From CAKRJP01 sp963658085 (lineage in GTDB: Bacteria > Bacillota > Clostridia > Lachnospirales > Lachnospiraceae), in NCBI GenBank assembly GCA_963658085.1, contig CAVKOU010000001.1:109833-173832 (forward strand): a DNA stretch of 64,000 bases, written 5' to 3'. This document shows, piece by piece, positions 34,630 to 44,005 of this stretch. The notes beneath the pieces were generated by a model. That model was given only the letters and a program-made list of their open reading frames with translations. It had not been told where the DNA came from and searched no databases. Position numbers and translations under genes: made by a program. How positions within the stretch are numbered: position 1 is the first letter of the stretch; every line of letters begins with the position of its first letter.

Positions 34630-36171
34630 TTAAGCTTCTACCAAAAGAGAAGTTCCTGTCATCTCCTGTGGTTTCTCAAGTCCCATAAGCTCAATAAGAG
34701 TCGGCGCAATATCTGCGAGAACACCATCCTCTCGAAGCTTATACTTAGGATCTGCATTTACTAAAATAAATGGTACAGGATTAGTAGTATGAGCTGTAAA
34801 TGGAGCTTTGGTCTCATAGTCCAAAAGCTGCTCTGCATTTCCGTGATCTGCACAGATAAACATCTGTCCATCTACTTCTTTGATTGCTTCTACAGCCTTA
34901 CCGACACAAGCATCTACAGCCTCCACTGCCTTGATGGCTGCAGCTTCCACACCGGTATGTCCTACCATGTCAGGATTTGCAAAGTTAATAATGATTACAT
35001 CATATTTTTCTGAACGAATCGCCTCACAAAGCTTGTCACATACAGTAAATGCACTCATCTCCGGCTGAAGATCATAGGTTGCAACCTTTGGTGATTTTAC
35101 AAGGATTCGCTCCTCACCTTCATTTGGTTCCTCAACGCCACCATTAAAGAAGAAGGTTACATGAGCATACTTTTCTGTCTCAGCGATACGAGCCTGCTTC
35201 AGTCCCTTTGCTGCCAAAAATTCTCCGAAGGTATTGGTAATCTCAGTCTTCGGGAAAGCGATGCTCTTGTTTGGAATCGTAACATCATATTCAGTAAAGC
35301 ATACGTATGTAGTTTTTACTCTCTCACCTCTGTCGAATCCGTCAAATTCTTCTGCACAGAAGGTTCTTGTGATCTCTCTGGCTCTATCCGGACGGAAGTT
35401 AAAGAAAATAATAGAATCTCCGTCTTTGATAGTTGCCACAGGAGCTCCATCTTCCATAACTACTGCCGGAAGTACAAACTCATCGGTCTTTTCATCTGCA
35501 TAGGAATTTGCCACTGCTTCTACTGCGCTGTCAGCCGCAACCCCTTCACCCTTGACCATAGCCTTGTATGCCAATTCTACACGGTCCCAGCGGTTATCAC
35601 GGTCCATGACATAATAGCGCCCCATAACAGTTGCTACCTTACCTACGCCGATCTCTTTCATCTTCTCTTCCAACTCTTCAACATAGCCTTTTCCGGAAGC
35701 CGGTGGAGTATCACGTCCATCTAAGAAGCAATGAACATAAACCTTCTCAAGTCCCTGCTTTTTCGCCAGCTCCAAAAGTCCATATAAATGGGTAATGTGG
35801 CTGTGAACTCCACCGTCAGATAAAAGTCCATATAAATGCAAAGCAGAGTCATTATCCTTGGCATTCTTGCAAGCCTTAAGAAGCTCTGCATTCTCGAAGA
35901 AGTCTCCATCCTGAATCATCTTTGTAATCTTAGTAAGATCCTGGTATACGATTCTTCCGGCACCCATATTCAAATGTCCTACTTCAGAATTTCCCATCTG
36001 TCCATCCGGAAGTCCAACGCTAAGTCCGCTGGCATATCCCTTTACGAAAGGATATTCCTTCATAAGACCATCCATAACAGGAGTATTCGCCTCTGCTACT
36101 GCATTGGCCTCTGTCTTATCATTCAATCCATAGCCATCAAGAATCATTAATACTGTTGGCTTTTTACTCAT
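34630..36171 (-). CDS. gpmI: Phosphoglycerate mutase, 2,3-bisphosphoglycerate-independent
   Basis: Converts 3-PGA to 2-PGA with two metal ions. LDGYGLN at the start and GQMGNSEVGHLNMGAG (58-73) with the phospho-Ser62; HAHTTNPVPF-type TAHTTNPVPF at the C-terminus. 513 residues, standard. It closes the gap-pgk-tpiA-gpmI glycolytic run and ends with a strong terminator. Confidence 0.97.
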   Translation of the reverse strand: MSKKPTVLMILDGYGLNDKTEANAVAEANTPVMDGLMKEYPFVKGYASGLSVGLPDGQMGNSEVGHLNMGAGRIVYQDLTKITKMIQDGDFFENAELLKACKNAKDNDSALHLYGLLSDGGVHSHITHLYGLLELAKKQGLEKVYVHCFLDGRDTPPASGKGYVEELEEKMKEIGVGKVATVMGRYYVMDRDNRWDRVELAYKAMVKGEGVAADSAVEAVANSYADEKTDEFVLPAVVMEDGAPVATIKDGDSIIFFNFRPDRAREITRTFCAEEFDGFDRGERVKTTYVCFTEYDVTIPNKSIAFPKTEITNTFGEFLAAKGLKQARIAETEKYAHVTFFFNGGVEEPNEGEERILVKSPKVATYDLQPEMSAFTVCDKLCEAIRSEKYDVIIINFANPDMVGHTGVEAAAIKAVEAVDACVGKAVEAIKEVDGQMFICADHGNAEQLLDYETKAPFTAHTTNPVPFILVNADPKYKLREDGVLADIAPTLIELMGLEKPQEMTGTSLLVEA

Positions 36172-36268
36172 TATCTTTGTCTCCTTTAAAATATCACTTT
36201 ATGTTTGAAATAGCACCGCAAAGTCAAAACGCTCCGCGGTGCTATCAGGCTTTTATCTCTTCTTGAAA

Positions 36269-37018
36269 TTACTTGTAGTTAACGATTTTTCCAAAATCAG
36301 CCTTCAGAGAAGCTCCACCAACAAGTCCTCCGTCGATATCTGCCTGAGCAAATAACTCAGCTGCATTTCCTGCATTTACAGATCCGCCGTACTGAATGCG
36401 GATTGCTTCAGCTGTAGCTTCATCATAAACTTCTGCTACACAAGCACGGATACCAGCGCAAACTTCCTCAGCCTGCTCTGTTGTAGCAGTCTTACCTGTT
36501 CCGATAGCCCAGATTGGTTCGTAAGCGATTACCATAGTCTTAGCCTGGTCAGCACTTACATTCTGAAGTCCAACCTTAACCTGCTGACGGATGAAGTCCA
36601 TAGTAACTCCCTGTTCTCTCTGCTCAAGAGTCTCTCCACAGCACATGATTGGTGTAATACCATGCTCGAAAGCCTTAAGAACCTTCTTGTTTACATCTTC
36701 ATTGGTCTCACCGAAGTAATCTCTTCTCTCAGAATGTCCAAGAACAACATACTTAACTCCGGCATCTACTAACATAGCAGGTGAGATCTCACCTGTGTAA
36801 GCACCGCTCTCCTCAAAGTACATATTCTCAGCACCAACCTGGATGTTAGTTCCCTTAGCAGCCTCAACTACCGGTACAATATCAATAGCAGGTACGCAGA
36901 AAACCACATCTACGTCATCGCTAGCAACCAATGGCTTTAACTCTTCTACAAGAGCTACAGCCTCGCTTGGTGTCTTATTCATTTTCCAGTTACCTGCAAC
37001 AATTTTCTTTCTTGCCAT
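36269..37018 (-). CDS. tpiA: Triosephosphate isomerase
   Basis: TIM-barrel glycolytic enzyme, 249 residues. GNWKMNK (9-15), GHSERRDYF, and the catalytic AYEPIWAIGTGKTAT. ATG 37018 is preferred to an in-frame Met at 37036 because GGAGA lies eight bases before it. Between it and pgk lie two related palindromes and an unresolved three-base gap. Confidence 0.97.
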   Translation of the reverse strand: MARKKIVAGNWKMNKTPSEAVALVEELKPLVASDDVDVVFCVPAIDIVPVVEAAKGTNIQVGAENMYFEESGAYTGEISPAMLVDAGVKYVVLGHSERRDYFGETNEDVNKKVLKAFEHGITPIMCCGETLEQREQGVTMDFIRQQVKVGLQNVSADQAKTMVIAYEPIWAIGTGKTATTEQAEEVCAGIRACVAEVYDEATAEAIRIQYGGSVNAGNAAELFAQADIDGGLVGGASLKADFGKIVNYK

Positions 37019-37071
37019 TTTCAAAGTCTCCTTCATAAAAAATACAATTATCCCAACACAAAGACGGGTAT

Positions 37072-37127
37072 GTTCACCTTACTAGGTTCGCCCTCCCTTA
37101 GGGTCGGGCTCTCCAAGTNNNGTGAAC
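37072..37127. repeat. Palindromic element 1 with unresolved bases
   Basis: Outer arms GTTCACCTTACT (37072-37083) and AGTNNNGTGAAC (37116-37127). If the Ns are AAG, the arms pair over 12 bp. The inner part GCCC..CCCT/AGGG..GGC also pairs. It has no T-tract. Confidence 0.7.
37119..37121. other. Unresolved bases (NNN)
   Basis: Three Ns inside the right arm of a strong palindrome; the complementary left arm predicts AAG, but the true length of the gap is unknown. Confidence 0.9.
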
Positions 37128-37130
37128 TAA

Positions 37131-37181
37131 GTAGACACTAACCTCGAGCTTCGCTTAGGCTCGCTCTCGCTAAGTGTCTAC
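37131..37181. repeat. Palindromic element 2, overlapping the pgk stop
   Basis: Arms GTAGACACT (37131-37139) and AGTGTCTAC (37173-37181), with inner CGAGC/GCTCG stem. The core resembles that of element 1 (GAGAGC..CCTAAG.GA..GC on the minus strand), but the outer arms differ. The pgk TAG stop is inside the arm. Confidence 0.7.
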
Positions 37182-38371
37182 TTATCATTAGCGGCTGCTA
37201 CACCTGGAAGTTCCTTACCTTCAAGGAATTCAAGGGAAGCTCCACCACCTGTAGAAATATGGGTCATCTTATCGCCATATCCCAACTGGTTAACTGCTGC
37301 TGCGGAATCTCCTCCACCGATAATAGTAACGGCATCGATGTCTGCAAGAACCTTAGCTACTGCCTCTGTTCCTGTTGCGAAGTTTGGCATCTCGAAGCAT
37401 CCCATTGGTCCGTTCCATACAACAGTCTTAGCCTCAGCTACTGCCTCGCTAAAGATCTTGATAGTCTCAGGTCCAATGTCAAGTCCCTGCCATCCCTCTG
37501 GAATCTCTCCGGCCTTAACTACCTTTGTATTTGCATCGTTAGAGAATTCATCTGCGATTACAGTATCTACCGGAAGTAATAACTTCACGCCCTTCTCCTG
37601 TGCTTTCTTAATCATGTCTAAAGCATAGTCACAGTAATCTGCTTCCAGAAGAGAAGATCCAACGCTTCCTCCCTGAGCCTTGCTGAAGGTATAAGACATA
37701 CCACCACCGATGATTAATGTATCTACTTTATCAAGAAGGTTCTCGATAACAGAAATCTTACTAGAAACCTTAGCTCCTCCAAGGATTGCTGCAAATGGTC
37801 TCTCCGGATTGTTTACTGCATTTCCAAGGAAATCGATCTCTTTCTGCATCAAGTATCCAACAACAGCTGTGTCTACATACTCTGTAACACCTACGTTAGA
37901 GCAGTGCGCACGGTGAGCGGTACCAAATGCATCATTTACAAATACATCACATAAAGAAGCTAACTCTTTGCTGAATGCCTCTCCATTCTTTGTCTCCTCT
38001 ACTCTGTAACGAGTATTCTCAAGAAGAACGATGTCTCCGTCTTTCATAGCCTCAACAGCAGCCTTAGCGTTTGGTCCTACAACTTCAGGGTCAGCAGCAA
38101 ATTTTACTTCCTGTCCAAGAAGCTCAGATAAACGAACAGCTACAGGAGCTAAAGATAATTCCGGCTTTGGCTCTCCCTTCGGCTTTCCAAGATGTGAGCA
38201 AAGAATGATCTTTCCGCCATCTGCAACTAACTTCTTAATTGTAGGAAGAGCTGCAACCAAACGGTTCTCATCTGTGATCTTTCCATCGATCAATGGAACG
38301 TTGAAATCACATCTTACTAAAACTTTCAGGCCTTTTACATTAATATCATCTACGGATTTCTTATTCAGCAT
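37178..38371 (-). CDS. pgk: Phosphoglycerate kinase
   Basis: Glycolytic ATP-generating kinase, 397 residues. VRCDFNVPL at 20-28 region, LLENTRYRVEE, GGAKVSSKI and C-terminal GGGDSAAAV. ATG 38371 has GGAGG eight bases upstream. The stop codon is part of a palindrome arm; the protein ends AAANDK. Confidence 0.97.
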   Translation of the reverse strand: MLNKKSVDDINVKGLKVLVRCDFNVPLIDGKITDENRLVAALPTIKKLVADGGKIILCSHLGKPKGEPKPELSLAPVAVRLSELLGQEVKFAADPEVVGPNAKAAVEAMKDGDIVLLENTRYRVEETKNGEAFSKELASLCDVFVNDAFGTAHRAHCSNVGVTEYVDTAVVGYLMQKEIDFLGNAVNNPERPFAAILGGAKVSSKISVIENLLDKVDTLIIGGGMSYTFSKAQGGSVGSSLLEADYCDYALDMIKKAQEKGVKLLLPVDTVIADEFSNDANTKVVKAGEIPEGWQGLDIGPETIKIFSEAVAEAKTVVWNGPMGCFEMPNFATGTEAVAKVLADIDAVTIIGGGDSAAAVNQLGYGDKMTHISTGGGASLEFLEGKELPGVAAANDK

Positions 38372-38433
38372 ATGTATATCCTCCATTGCTATATCTTATA
38401 TAAGCAAGTAAAATCTAGCTTTGCTTGCATAAT

Positions 38434-38468
38434 AAAAAGGGTCCGGTCCATAAGACCGGACCCTTTTT
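38434..38468 (-). terminator. gap terminator (bidirectional-looking)
   Basis: AAAAAGGGTCCGGTC/GACCGGACCCTTTTT: 10-bp GC-rich stem flanked by A5 and T5, downstream of gap and upstream of pgk. Complete arms make termination strong; pgk would then need its own promoter. Confidence 0.88.
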
Positions 38469-38511
38469 GAGTCTTACTTAAAAAACTATATCAATACTCG
38501 AATCACTAGAA

Positions 38512-39525
38512 TTAAGCTAATTCTGAGAAGTATTTGATTGTTCTAACCATCTGGCTTGTGTAAGAGTTCTCATTATCATACCAAGATACTACCTGTACCT
38601 CTGTTGTGCCATTCTCTAATGGAAGAACCATTGTCTGAGTAGCATCGAATAATGAACCAAATCTCATTCCTACGATATCGCTAGAAACGATCTGATCTGT
38701 GTTGTAACCAAATGACTCGTTAGAAGCAGCCTTCATAGCCTCGTTGATCTGATCAACTGTTACATTTCCTTCAACTACAGCTGTAAGAATAGTTGTAGAT
38801 CCTGTAGGGGTTGGTACACGCTGTGCAGATCCGATAAGCTTTCCGTTAAGCTCTGGGATAACAAGTCCGATAGCCTTAGCAGCACCTGTGCTGTTAGGAA
38901 CGATGTTAACTGCAGCTGCACGAGATCTTCTAAGGTCACCCTTTCTCTGTGGTCCGTCAAGTGTCATCTGATCACCTGTGTAAGCGTGAATTGTGCACAT
39001 GATACCAGACTTGATTGGAGCCAGGTTGTTAAGAGCCTGAGCCATAGGTGCAAGACAGTTTGTTGTACAAGATGCAGCAGAAATTACTGTATCCTCTGCC
39101 TTCAATGTCTCGTGGTTTACATTATATACGATAGTTGGCAGGTCGTTACCAGCTGGTGCAGAGATAACAACTTTTCTAGCTCCTGCATTGATGTGTGCAG
39201 TTGCTTTCTCTTTAGATGTATAGAATCCTGAGCACTCTAATACAACGTCTACACCCAACTCTCCCCATGGGCAATTGTTAGCATCTGGGAAAGCGTAGAT
39301 CTTGATTTCTTTTCCATCAACTGTGATAGAATCTTCTCCAGCTTCAACAGTATCAGCTAAAGCATATTTTCCCTGAGAAGAATCATACTTTAACAGGTGA
39401 GCAAGCATCTTAGGAGATGTTAAGTCGTTGATTGCTACTACTTCATATCCCTCTGCTCCGAACATCTGTCTGAATGCAAGACGTCCAATACGTCCGAATC
39501 CATTAATCGCTACTTTTACTGCCAT
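38512..39525 (-). CDS. gap: Glyceraldehyde-3-phosphate dehydrogenase, type I
   Basis: NAD-dependent oxidative phosphorylation of GAP, 337 residues. GFGRIGRLAFRQ Rossmann motif at 9-20, ISAASCTTNCLAP with catalytic Cys153, and PTPTGSTTI. Start 39525 follows AGGAGG. It lies in its own unit: consensus promoter upstream and a terminator downstream. Confidence 0.98.
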   Translation of the reverse strand: MAVKVAINGFGRIGRLAFRQMFGAEGYEVVAINDLTSPKMLAHLLKYDSSQGKYALADTVEAGEDSITVDGKEIKIYAFPDANNCPWGELGVDVVLECSGFYTSKEKATAHINAGARKVVISAPAGNDLPTIVYNVNHETLKAEDTVISAASCTTNCLAPMAQALNNLAPIKSGIMCTIHAYTGDQMTLDGPQRKGDLRRSRAAAVNIVPNSTGAAKAIGLVIPELNGKLIGSAQRVPTPTGSTTILTAVVEGNVTVDQINEAMKAASNESFGYNTDQIVSSDIVGMRFGSLFDATQTMVLPLENGTTEVQVVSWYDNENSYTSQMVRTIKYFSELA

Positions 39526-39618
39526 TATAAATTCCTCCTAATGTCTTTTTGACTGACGACGCAGTCTTTGAAATTATTATCTTCAACGGTTTCGTTAAAG
39601 ATTCATCAACCGTGTATA

Positions 39619-39647
39619 ATTGTACTAAATAAAATACCAAAATTCAA
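39619..39647 (-). promoter_or_regulatory. gap promoter
   Basis: TTGAAT (39642-39647), 17-bp spacer, TACAAT (39619-39624). Leader about 90 nt, with a small GACTG/CAGTC stem before the SD. Confidence 0.7.
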
Positions 39648-39673
39648 GGGTAATTCCCGAGGTTTTCATATTT

Positions 39674-40498
39674 TTATAGAAGTTGTTTAAAAACGGGCCT
39701 TCTTTCAAAAAATTCTGTGTAATATTTAAAACCGCAGTTTGTCAAAATCTCCTTGACTTTCGAAAAATCATAGGCGATGTGCTCCGGCTTATGGGCATCT
39801 GCCCCTACAGTGATAATCTCTCCTCCCAATTCCCGGTATCTTTTTAAAACATCGGGGATAGGATGCGCAAAGGGCAGCCCATATTTAAATCCAGCCATAT
39901 TGAGTTCTAATCCCTTGCCGTTGTAGATTAAAGCCTTCAAAATCTCATCGATTTCATCTGCAAATTTTTGATAGCTATACTCTTTTTCCCTGTTTGTACC
40001 ATATCGCACTACATAATCCATATGTCCAAGGACATCAAACTCATGGGTCACCCGGATATCTTTGAGGGTCTCTATAAACGTCTGCCTATAGGCCTCCTCA
40101 TCAGTCTGATTTTCAAAAAGGGTACGGTCGTAGGGATCCTCCCCTCCGATTAAATGTACAGATCCTATGACAAAATCAAATTTTTCTGATCTTACATATT
40201 TATCATAATAATCTCCCCAATAAGGCTCCAAACCAATTTCCACACCGATTCCGATGGAAATCTGATCTTTGTACTTTTCCCTCAGTTTCTCTAGTACCCT
40301 AAAATATTCTTTTGTATCAAAGGTAAATTCCACCCCGTCATATACATATTCATGGTCTTCGTGATCCGTAATACAGATATGTGAAAGACCAAGAGCAATG
40401 GCTCTTTTAATCATGTCCTCCGGAGGGGTATCAGAATCTCCGGAAAAACTGGTATGCATATGACAATCTGAAATTTTCATAATTTTATTGTCTAACAT
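39674..40498 (-). CDS. PHP-domain phosphatase, histidinol-phosphatase family
   Basis: 274 residues. PHP metal ligands: CHMHTSFSGDSDT at the start, ITDHEDHEY, the GVEIGLEPY Glu, VIGSVH, and VGADAHKPEHI near the end. Matches the HisK/HisJ type. No his genes are near, so histidinol phosphate as substrate is inference. Start ATG 40498 follows GAGG; a Met at 40480 is an alternative. Confidence 0.8.
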   Translation of the reverse strand: MLDNKIMKISDCHMHTSFSGDSDTPPEDMIKRAIALGLSHICITDHEDHEYVYDGVEFTFDTKEYFRVLEKLREKYKDQISIGIGVEIGLEPYWGDYYDKYVRSEKFDFVIGSVHLIGGEDPYDRTLFENQTDEEAYRQTFIETLKDIRVTHEFDVLGHMDYVVRYGTNREKEYSYQKFADEIDEILKALIYNGKGLELNMAGFKYGLPFAHPIPDVLKRYRELGGEIITVGADAHKPEHIAYDFSKVKEILTNCGFKYYTEFFERRPVFKQLL

Positions 40499-40507
40499 CC
40501 TTTTAAC

Positions 40508-40604
40508 CTCTATGAATCTCTATAAATTTCTATGCATCTCTGTAAACCTCTATGCATCTCTATAAATTTCTATGCATCTTTTGTAAACCTCTATAAATCT
40601 CTAC
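40508..40604. repeat. Array of about ten 10-bp units (CTCTATRAAT type)
   Basis: Units such as CTCTATGAAT, CTCTATAAAT, TTCTATGCAT and CTCTGTAAAC repeat with an exact 10-bp period, one unit being 11 bp. It lies between the mnmA terminator and the PHP-phosphatase gene and overlaps neither reading frame. Confidence 0.85.
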
Positions 40605-40639
40605 AAAAAATACGAAGCTGCCAGTACACCTTCGTATTT
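40603..40639 (-). terminator. mnmA terminator
   Basis: AATACGAAG/CTTCGTATT stem, then TTTTTTG on the minus strand, just after the mnmA stop. Confidence 0.82.
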
Positions 40640-40644
40640 CTATA

Positions 40645-41730
40645 TTATCGATCTGAAATAATAGTTCCTCCGCCAAGCACATATTCGCCGTCATATAAAA
40701 CTATGGCCTGTCCCGGAGTGATTGCTCTTTGTGGTTCCTCAAAGGTGCATAGGATTTCATCTTCTCCGGTTTTTTCAACGGTACACCAGGCCCCTTTGTG
40801 ATTATAACGAATTTTCCCCCAGACCCTCTTAGGCTCTGACAAATCTTCTGCCGCCATGAAATTTACTTGATTTGCCCTTACATAGACTGACATAGATTCT
40901 TCTTTGGTTCCCACTACTACTTCGTTGGTTTCCGGACGGATTTCCAGAACGAAGGCCGGATGTCCCAAGGAAAGTCCCAATCCTTTTCTCTGACCTACCG
41001 TATAATGGATGATTCCTTTGTGCGTTCCCACCACTTTGCCATCGGAAAGAACAAAATTCCCCGGAACCGATTTATAATCCGTATTCTCTTCTATATAAGA
41101 AGCATAATCTCCATCGGATACAAAGCAGATATCCTGGCTGTCTGGTTTGTGGGCTACTAAGAGTCCAATATCGTCAGCCATCTTGCGGATATCATCCTTT
41201 TCGTACTCTCCTACAGGCATCAACGTCTTCGCCAGCTGATCCTGCGTCAGGTTATACAGGGCATAGGTTTGATCCTTCGTCGCTGTCTTAGATGTACGGA
41301 TACTGTATCTTCCATTGGGAAGTCGATCCACTCGGGCATAATGACCTGTAGCAATGAAGTCTGCACCTATGTCCATGCTACGCTTTAACAGGGATTCCCA
41401 TTTCACATATCGATTACAGGCAATGCAGGGATTGGGAGTCCGTCCATTTACATATTCATCGACAAAATAATCGATGACATACTCTTTAAAGTCTTGTTTG
41501 AAATTCATAACATAATAGGGAATCTCAAGCGCTGCCGCCACTCGTCTGGCATCATCTACAGCACTGAGGCCACAGCAGCCGCCATGCTCTTCTAATGTAG
41601 TCTCGTCCTCATCCTGCCAAATCTGCATGGTAACACCGATCACATCATATCCTTGCTGTTTCAGTAGCCAGGCTGCCACAGAGGAATCCACTCCTCCGGA
41701 CATGCCCACTACAACCTTTTTCTTGTCCAT
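40645..41730 (-). CDS. mnmA: tRNA 2-thiouridine(34) synthase MnmA
   Basis: Thiolates U34 of Glu, Gln and Lys tRNAs with sulphur from a cysteine desulfurase. PP-loop SGGVDSS (11-17), TPNPCIACNRYVKW with the first catalytic Cys, ATGHYARV, and DSQDICFVSDG with the second. 361 residues. It is the last gene of iscR-iscS-iscU-mnmA, matching its need for IscS-delivered sulphur. Confidence 0.97.
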   Translation of the reverse strand: MDKKKVVVGMSGGVDSSVAAWLLKQQGYDVIGVTMQIWQDEDETTLEEHGGCCGLSAVDDARRVAAALEIPYYVMNFKQDFKEYVIDYFVDEYVNGRTPNPCIACNRYVKWESLLKRSMDIGADFIATGHYARVDRLPNGRYSIRTSKTATKDQTYALYNLTQDQLAKTLMPVGEYEKDDIRKMADDIGLLVAHKPDSQDICFVSDGDYASYIEENTDYKSVPGNFVLSDGKVVGTHKGIIHYTVGQRKGLGLSLGHPAFVLEIRPETNEVVVGTKEESMSVYVRANQVNFMAAEDLSEPKRVWGKIRYNHKGAWCTVEKTGEDEILCTFEEPQRAITPGQAIVLYDGEYVLGGGTIISDR

Positions 41731-41753
41731 AGAAAATTCTCTATACTTTCCTA

Positions 41754-41786
41754 TTTATAGTTTGATACTTTTTATAGTTTGATATT
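41754..41786. repeat. Direct repeat TTTATAGTTTGATA, two copies
   Basis: Two copies at 17-bp spacing in the 70-bp gap between iscU and mnmA. Confidence 0.55.
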
Positions 41787-41800
41787 TTCTTAATATCGAT

Positions 41801-42244
41801 TTAGTATTCTTCCTCTTCTTCCTCTTCACCTTCATGGATATCTGACTTTGGTTTTTTCAAACCTTCGATTTTAATATCATGTTTCTCGGCATAATCCCAA
41901 AGAGCAGCATGAATCGCTTCCTCTGCCAACAGTGAGCAGTGAACCTTTACCGGCGGAAGTCCGTCTAACGCTTCCATAACAGCCTTGTTGGTAACTTCCA
42001 TAGCTTCCTGTACAGTCTTTCCCTTCACCATTTCTGTAGCCATACTACTTGTTGCCACCGCAGCACCACAGCCAAATGTCTTAAACTTTACATCCTGAAT
42101 CACCTGATTCTCATCGATATCCAGGAAGATTCTCATGATATCTCCGCACTTTGCGTTACCTACAGTACCTACCCCACTAGGGTTCTCAATTTCTCCTACA
42201 TTTCTTGGATGCTGAAAATGATCCATAACCTTTTCTGTATACAT
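41801..42244 (-). CDS. iscU: Fe-S cluster assembly scaffold (NifU/IscU N-domain)
   Basis: 147 residues with the three scaffold Cys at 33 (NAKCGDIM), 59 (GFGCGAAVATSSMATEM, where the Cys is in TFGCG) and 103 (VHCSLLAEEAI). A short acidic EEEEEEEY tail is added. It lies 43 bp after iscS and upstream of mnmA. Confidence 0.94.
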   Translation of the reverse strand: MYTEKVMDHFQHPRNVGEIENPSGVGTVGNAKCGDIMRIFLDIDENQVIQDVKFKTFGCGAAVATSSMATEMVKGKTVQEAMEVTNKAVMEALDGLPPVKVHCSLLAEEAIHAALWDYAEKHDIKIEGLKKPKSDIHEGEEEEEEEY

Positions 42245-42287
42245 AATATTCTCCTTTTATCAATTTATATGAATGTTTGCGAAAATG

Positions 42288-43472
42288 TTACGCGTTCTGC
42301 TTCTTGACGAAGTCTTCATAAAGAGGGGACATCGAACGAAGTCTAGCCACGATCTCCTTCAAGTTATCTACTACATAGTCGATGTCATCCTTGGTAATCT
42401 CCTCATTCAGAGTGAGACGAAGAGAACCATGCGCAATCTCATGAGGCAATCCGATAGCCAAAAGTACATGGGATGGATCCAGGGATCCTGAAGTACATGC
42501 CGATCCACTGGATCCACAAATACCTTTCATATCCAACATAATCAACATAGATTCTCCCTCAATAAACTGGAAGCTAAAATTGGCATTGTTTGGCAAACGA
42601 TCTGTTTTATGTCCATTTAACTTTGTATATGGAATCTCTGCCATCACTCGCTCAATCAGGTAATCTCTAAGTTCCTTCTCATAAGAGGTTCTCTCTTCCA
42701 TAGATTTTACTGCACGAGATACGGCTGTTCCCAAACCAATGATTCCAGGAACATTCTCTGTACCGGCACGACGTTTTCTCTCCTGAGCTCCACCGTGAAC
42801 AAAAGAGCGAATCTTTACACCCTTGCGGATATATAAAAATCCAATTCCCTTTGGTCCGTTTAATTTATGACCACTGGCACTAAGCATATCAATGTGACAC
42901 TCATCTACATTAATAGGCACCTGTCCAAAAGCCTGGACCGCATCGGTATGGAATAAAATCTTATGATCATGAGCGATCTGTCCGATCTCTTTAATCGGCT
43001 GAATGGTTCCGATCTCATTATTCGCATACATTACAGAAATCAGAATGGTATCCGGACGAATGGCAGCTTCCAACTCATCAAGCTTCACCTTACCATCTTC
43101 ATCTACATCTACGTAGGTTACTTCGAAACCTCTCTTTTCCAGATACTCTGCGGTATGAAGAATCGCATGATGCTCAATCTTCGTAGTGATAATATGTTTT
43201 CCTTTGTTTCCATAAGCTTCTGCTGTAGCCTTTAACGCCCAGTTATCAGACTCGGAACCTCCGGCAGTAAAATAAATCTCATTTGCGCCGGCACCTAATG
43301 CCTCTGCAATAATCTCTCTTTGTTTTGTAATATCTTCTTTATTTCCAGAGGAGAAGCTATAAACACTGGATGGATTTCCAAACTTCTCTGTAAAATATGG
43401 AAGCATCGCCTCCACAACCTCCGGTGCAGTCTTTGTGGTGGCTGCATTATCTAAATAAATGAATCTGCTCAT
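42288..43472 (-). CDS. iscS: Cysteine desulfurase (NifS/IscS)
   Basis: PLP enzyme releasing sulphur from cysteine. IYLDNAATTKTAPEV start, PLP-Lys in SASGHKLNGPKGIGFLY and active-site Cys in GSACTSGSLDPSHVL. ATG 43472 with AGGAAAG is preferred; the in-frame reading upstream lies inside iscR. Confidence 0.96.
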   Translation of the reverse strand: MSRFIYLDNAATTKTAPEVVEAMLPYFTEKFGNPSSVYSFSSGNKEDITKQREIIAEALGAGANEIYFTAGGSESDNWALKATAEAYGNKGKHIITTKIEHHAILHTAEYLEKRGFEVTYVDVDEDGKVKLDELEAAIRPDTILISVMYANNEIGTIQPIKEIGQIAHDHKILFHTDAVQAFGQVPINVDECHIDMLSASGHKLNGPKGIGFLYIRKGVKIRSFVHGGAQERKRRAGTENVPGIIGLGTAVSRAVKSMEERTSYEKELRDYLIERVMAEIPYTKLNGHKTDRLPNNANFSFQFIEGESMLIMLDMKGICGSSGSACTSGSLDPSHVLLAIGLPHEIAHGSLRLTLNEEITKDDIDYVVDNLKEIVARLRSMSPLYEDFVKKQNA

Positions 43473-43522
43473 TTTGCTTTCCTCCCTTAACCTTGTTAAA
43501 TCTCTCTGGGTGCACAATTTTC

Positions 43523-43984
43523 TTAACTCTCGCACTGCACCCCGTTCTCTGAAGTTCCTTCCGGATTCAGGCTTTTGCTCTCCTTCACCAGTTCCTCCAG
43601 ACTCATCTCATCTACGGTGCGATTAATACTGTCATTGATTTTCTGCCATACATACTTGGTAACGCATCCGCCTGCAGCTGTACATCCCTCTCCATCATAA
43701 AAGGCTGAGCACTTTACCGGTTCCAAGCTGCCTTCTAAGGCCCGAAGTACATCTCCTACGGAAATATCTCCCGGATCCTTCGCAAGAACATATCCACCGG
43801 AAGCCCCTCGAATACTCTTTACCAGTCCGGCCTTGCGAAGTAAAGCCACCAGCTGTTCCAAATAACCATCGGACAACCCCTGTCTTGCGGCAATACTACT
43901 AATAGACACCGGTGCATCCTCACTATATCTTGCCAGGTCTATCATGGCACGAAGACCATATCTTCCCTTTGTAGAAAGCTTCAT
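43523..43984 (-). CDS. iscR: Rrf2-family regulator IscR
   Basis: 153 residues. Winged helix MKLSTKGRYGLRAMIDLARY; three Cys at 92, 101 and 107 in the IscR-type spacing for a [2Fe-2S] cluster. Encoded first in the operon it presumably senses. Stop precedes iscS by 50 bp. Confidence 0.95.
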   Translation of the reverse strand: MKLSTKGRYGLRAMIDLARYSEDAPVSISSIAARQGLSDGYLEQLVALLRKAGLVKSIRGASGGYVLAKDPGDISVGDVLRALEGSLEPVKCSAFYDGEGCTAAGGCVTKYVWQKINDSINRTVDEMSLEELVKESKSLNPEGTSENGVQCES

Positions 43985-44005
43985 AAATCCACCTTCCTTT
44001 TTAAT

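Noticed and set aside
40508..40604. CRISPR or iteron origin
   Set aside because: Units are only 10 bp with no spacers, and no replication gene is near.
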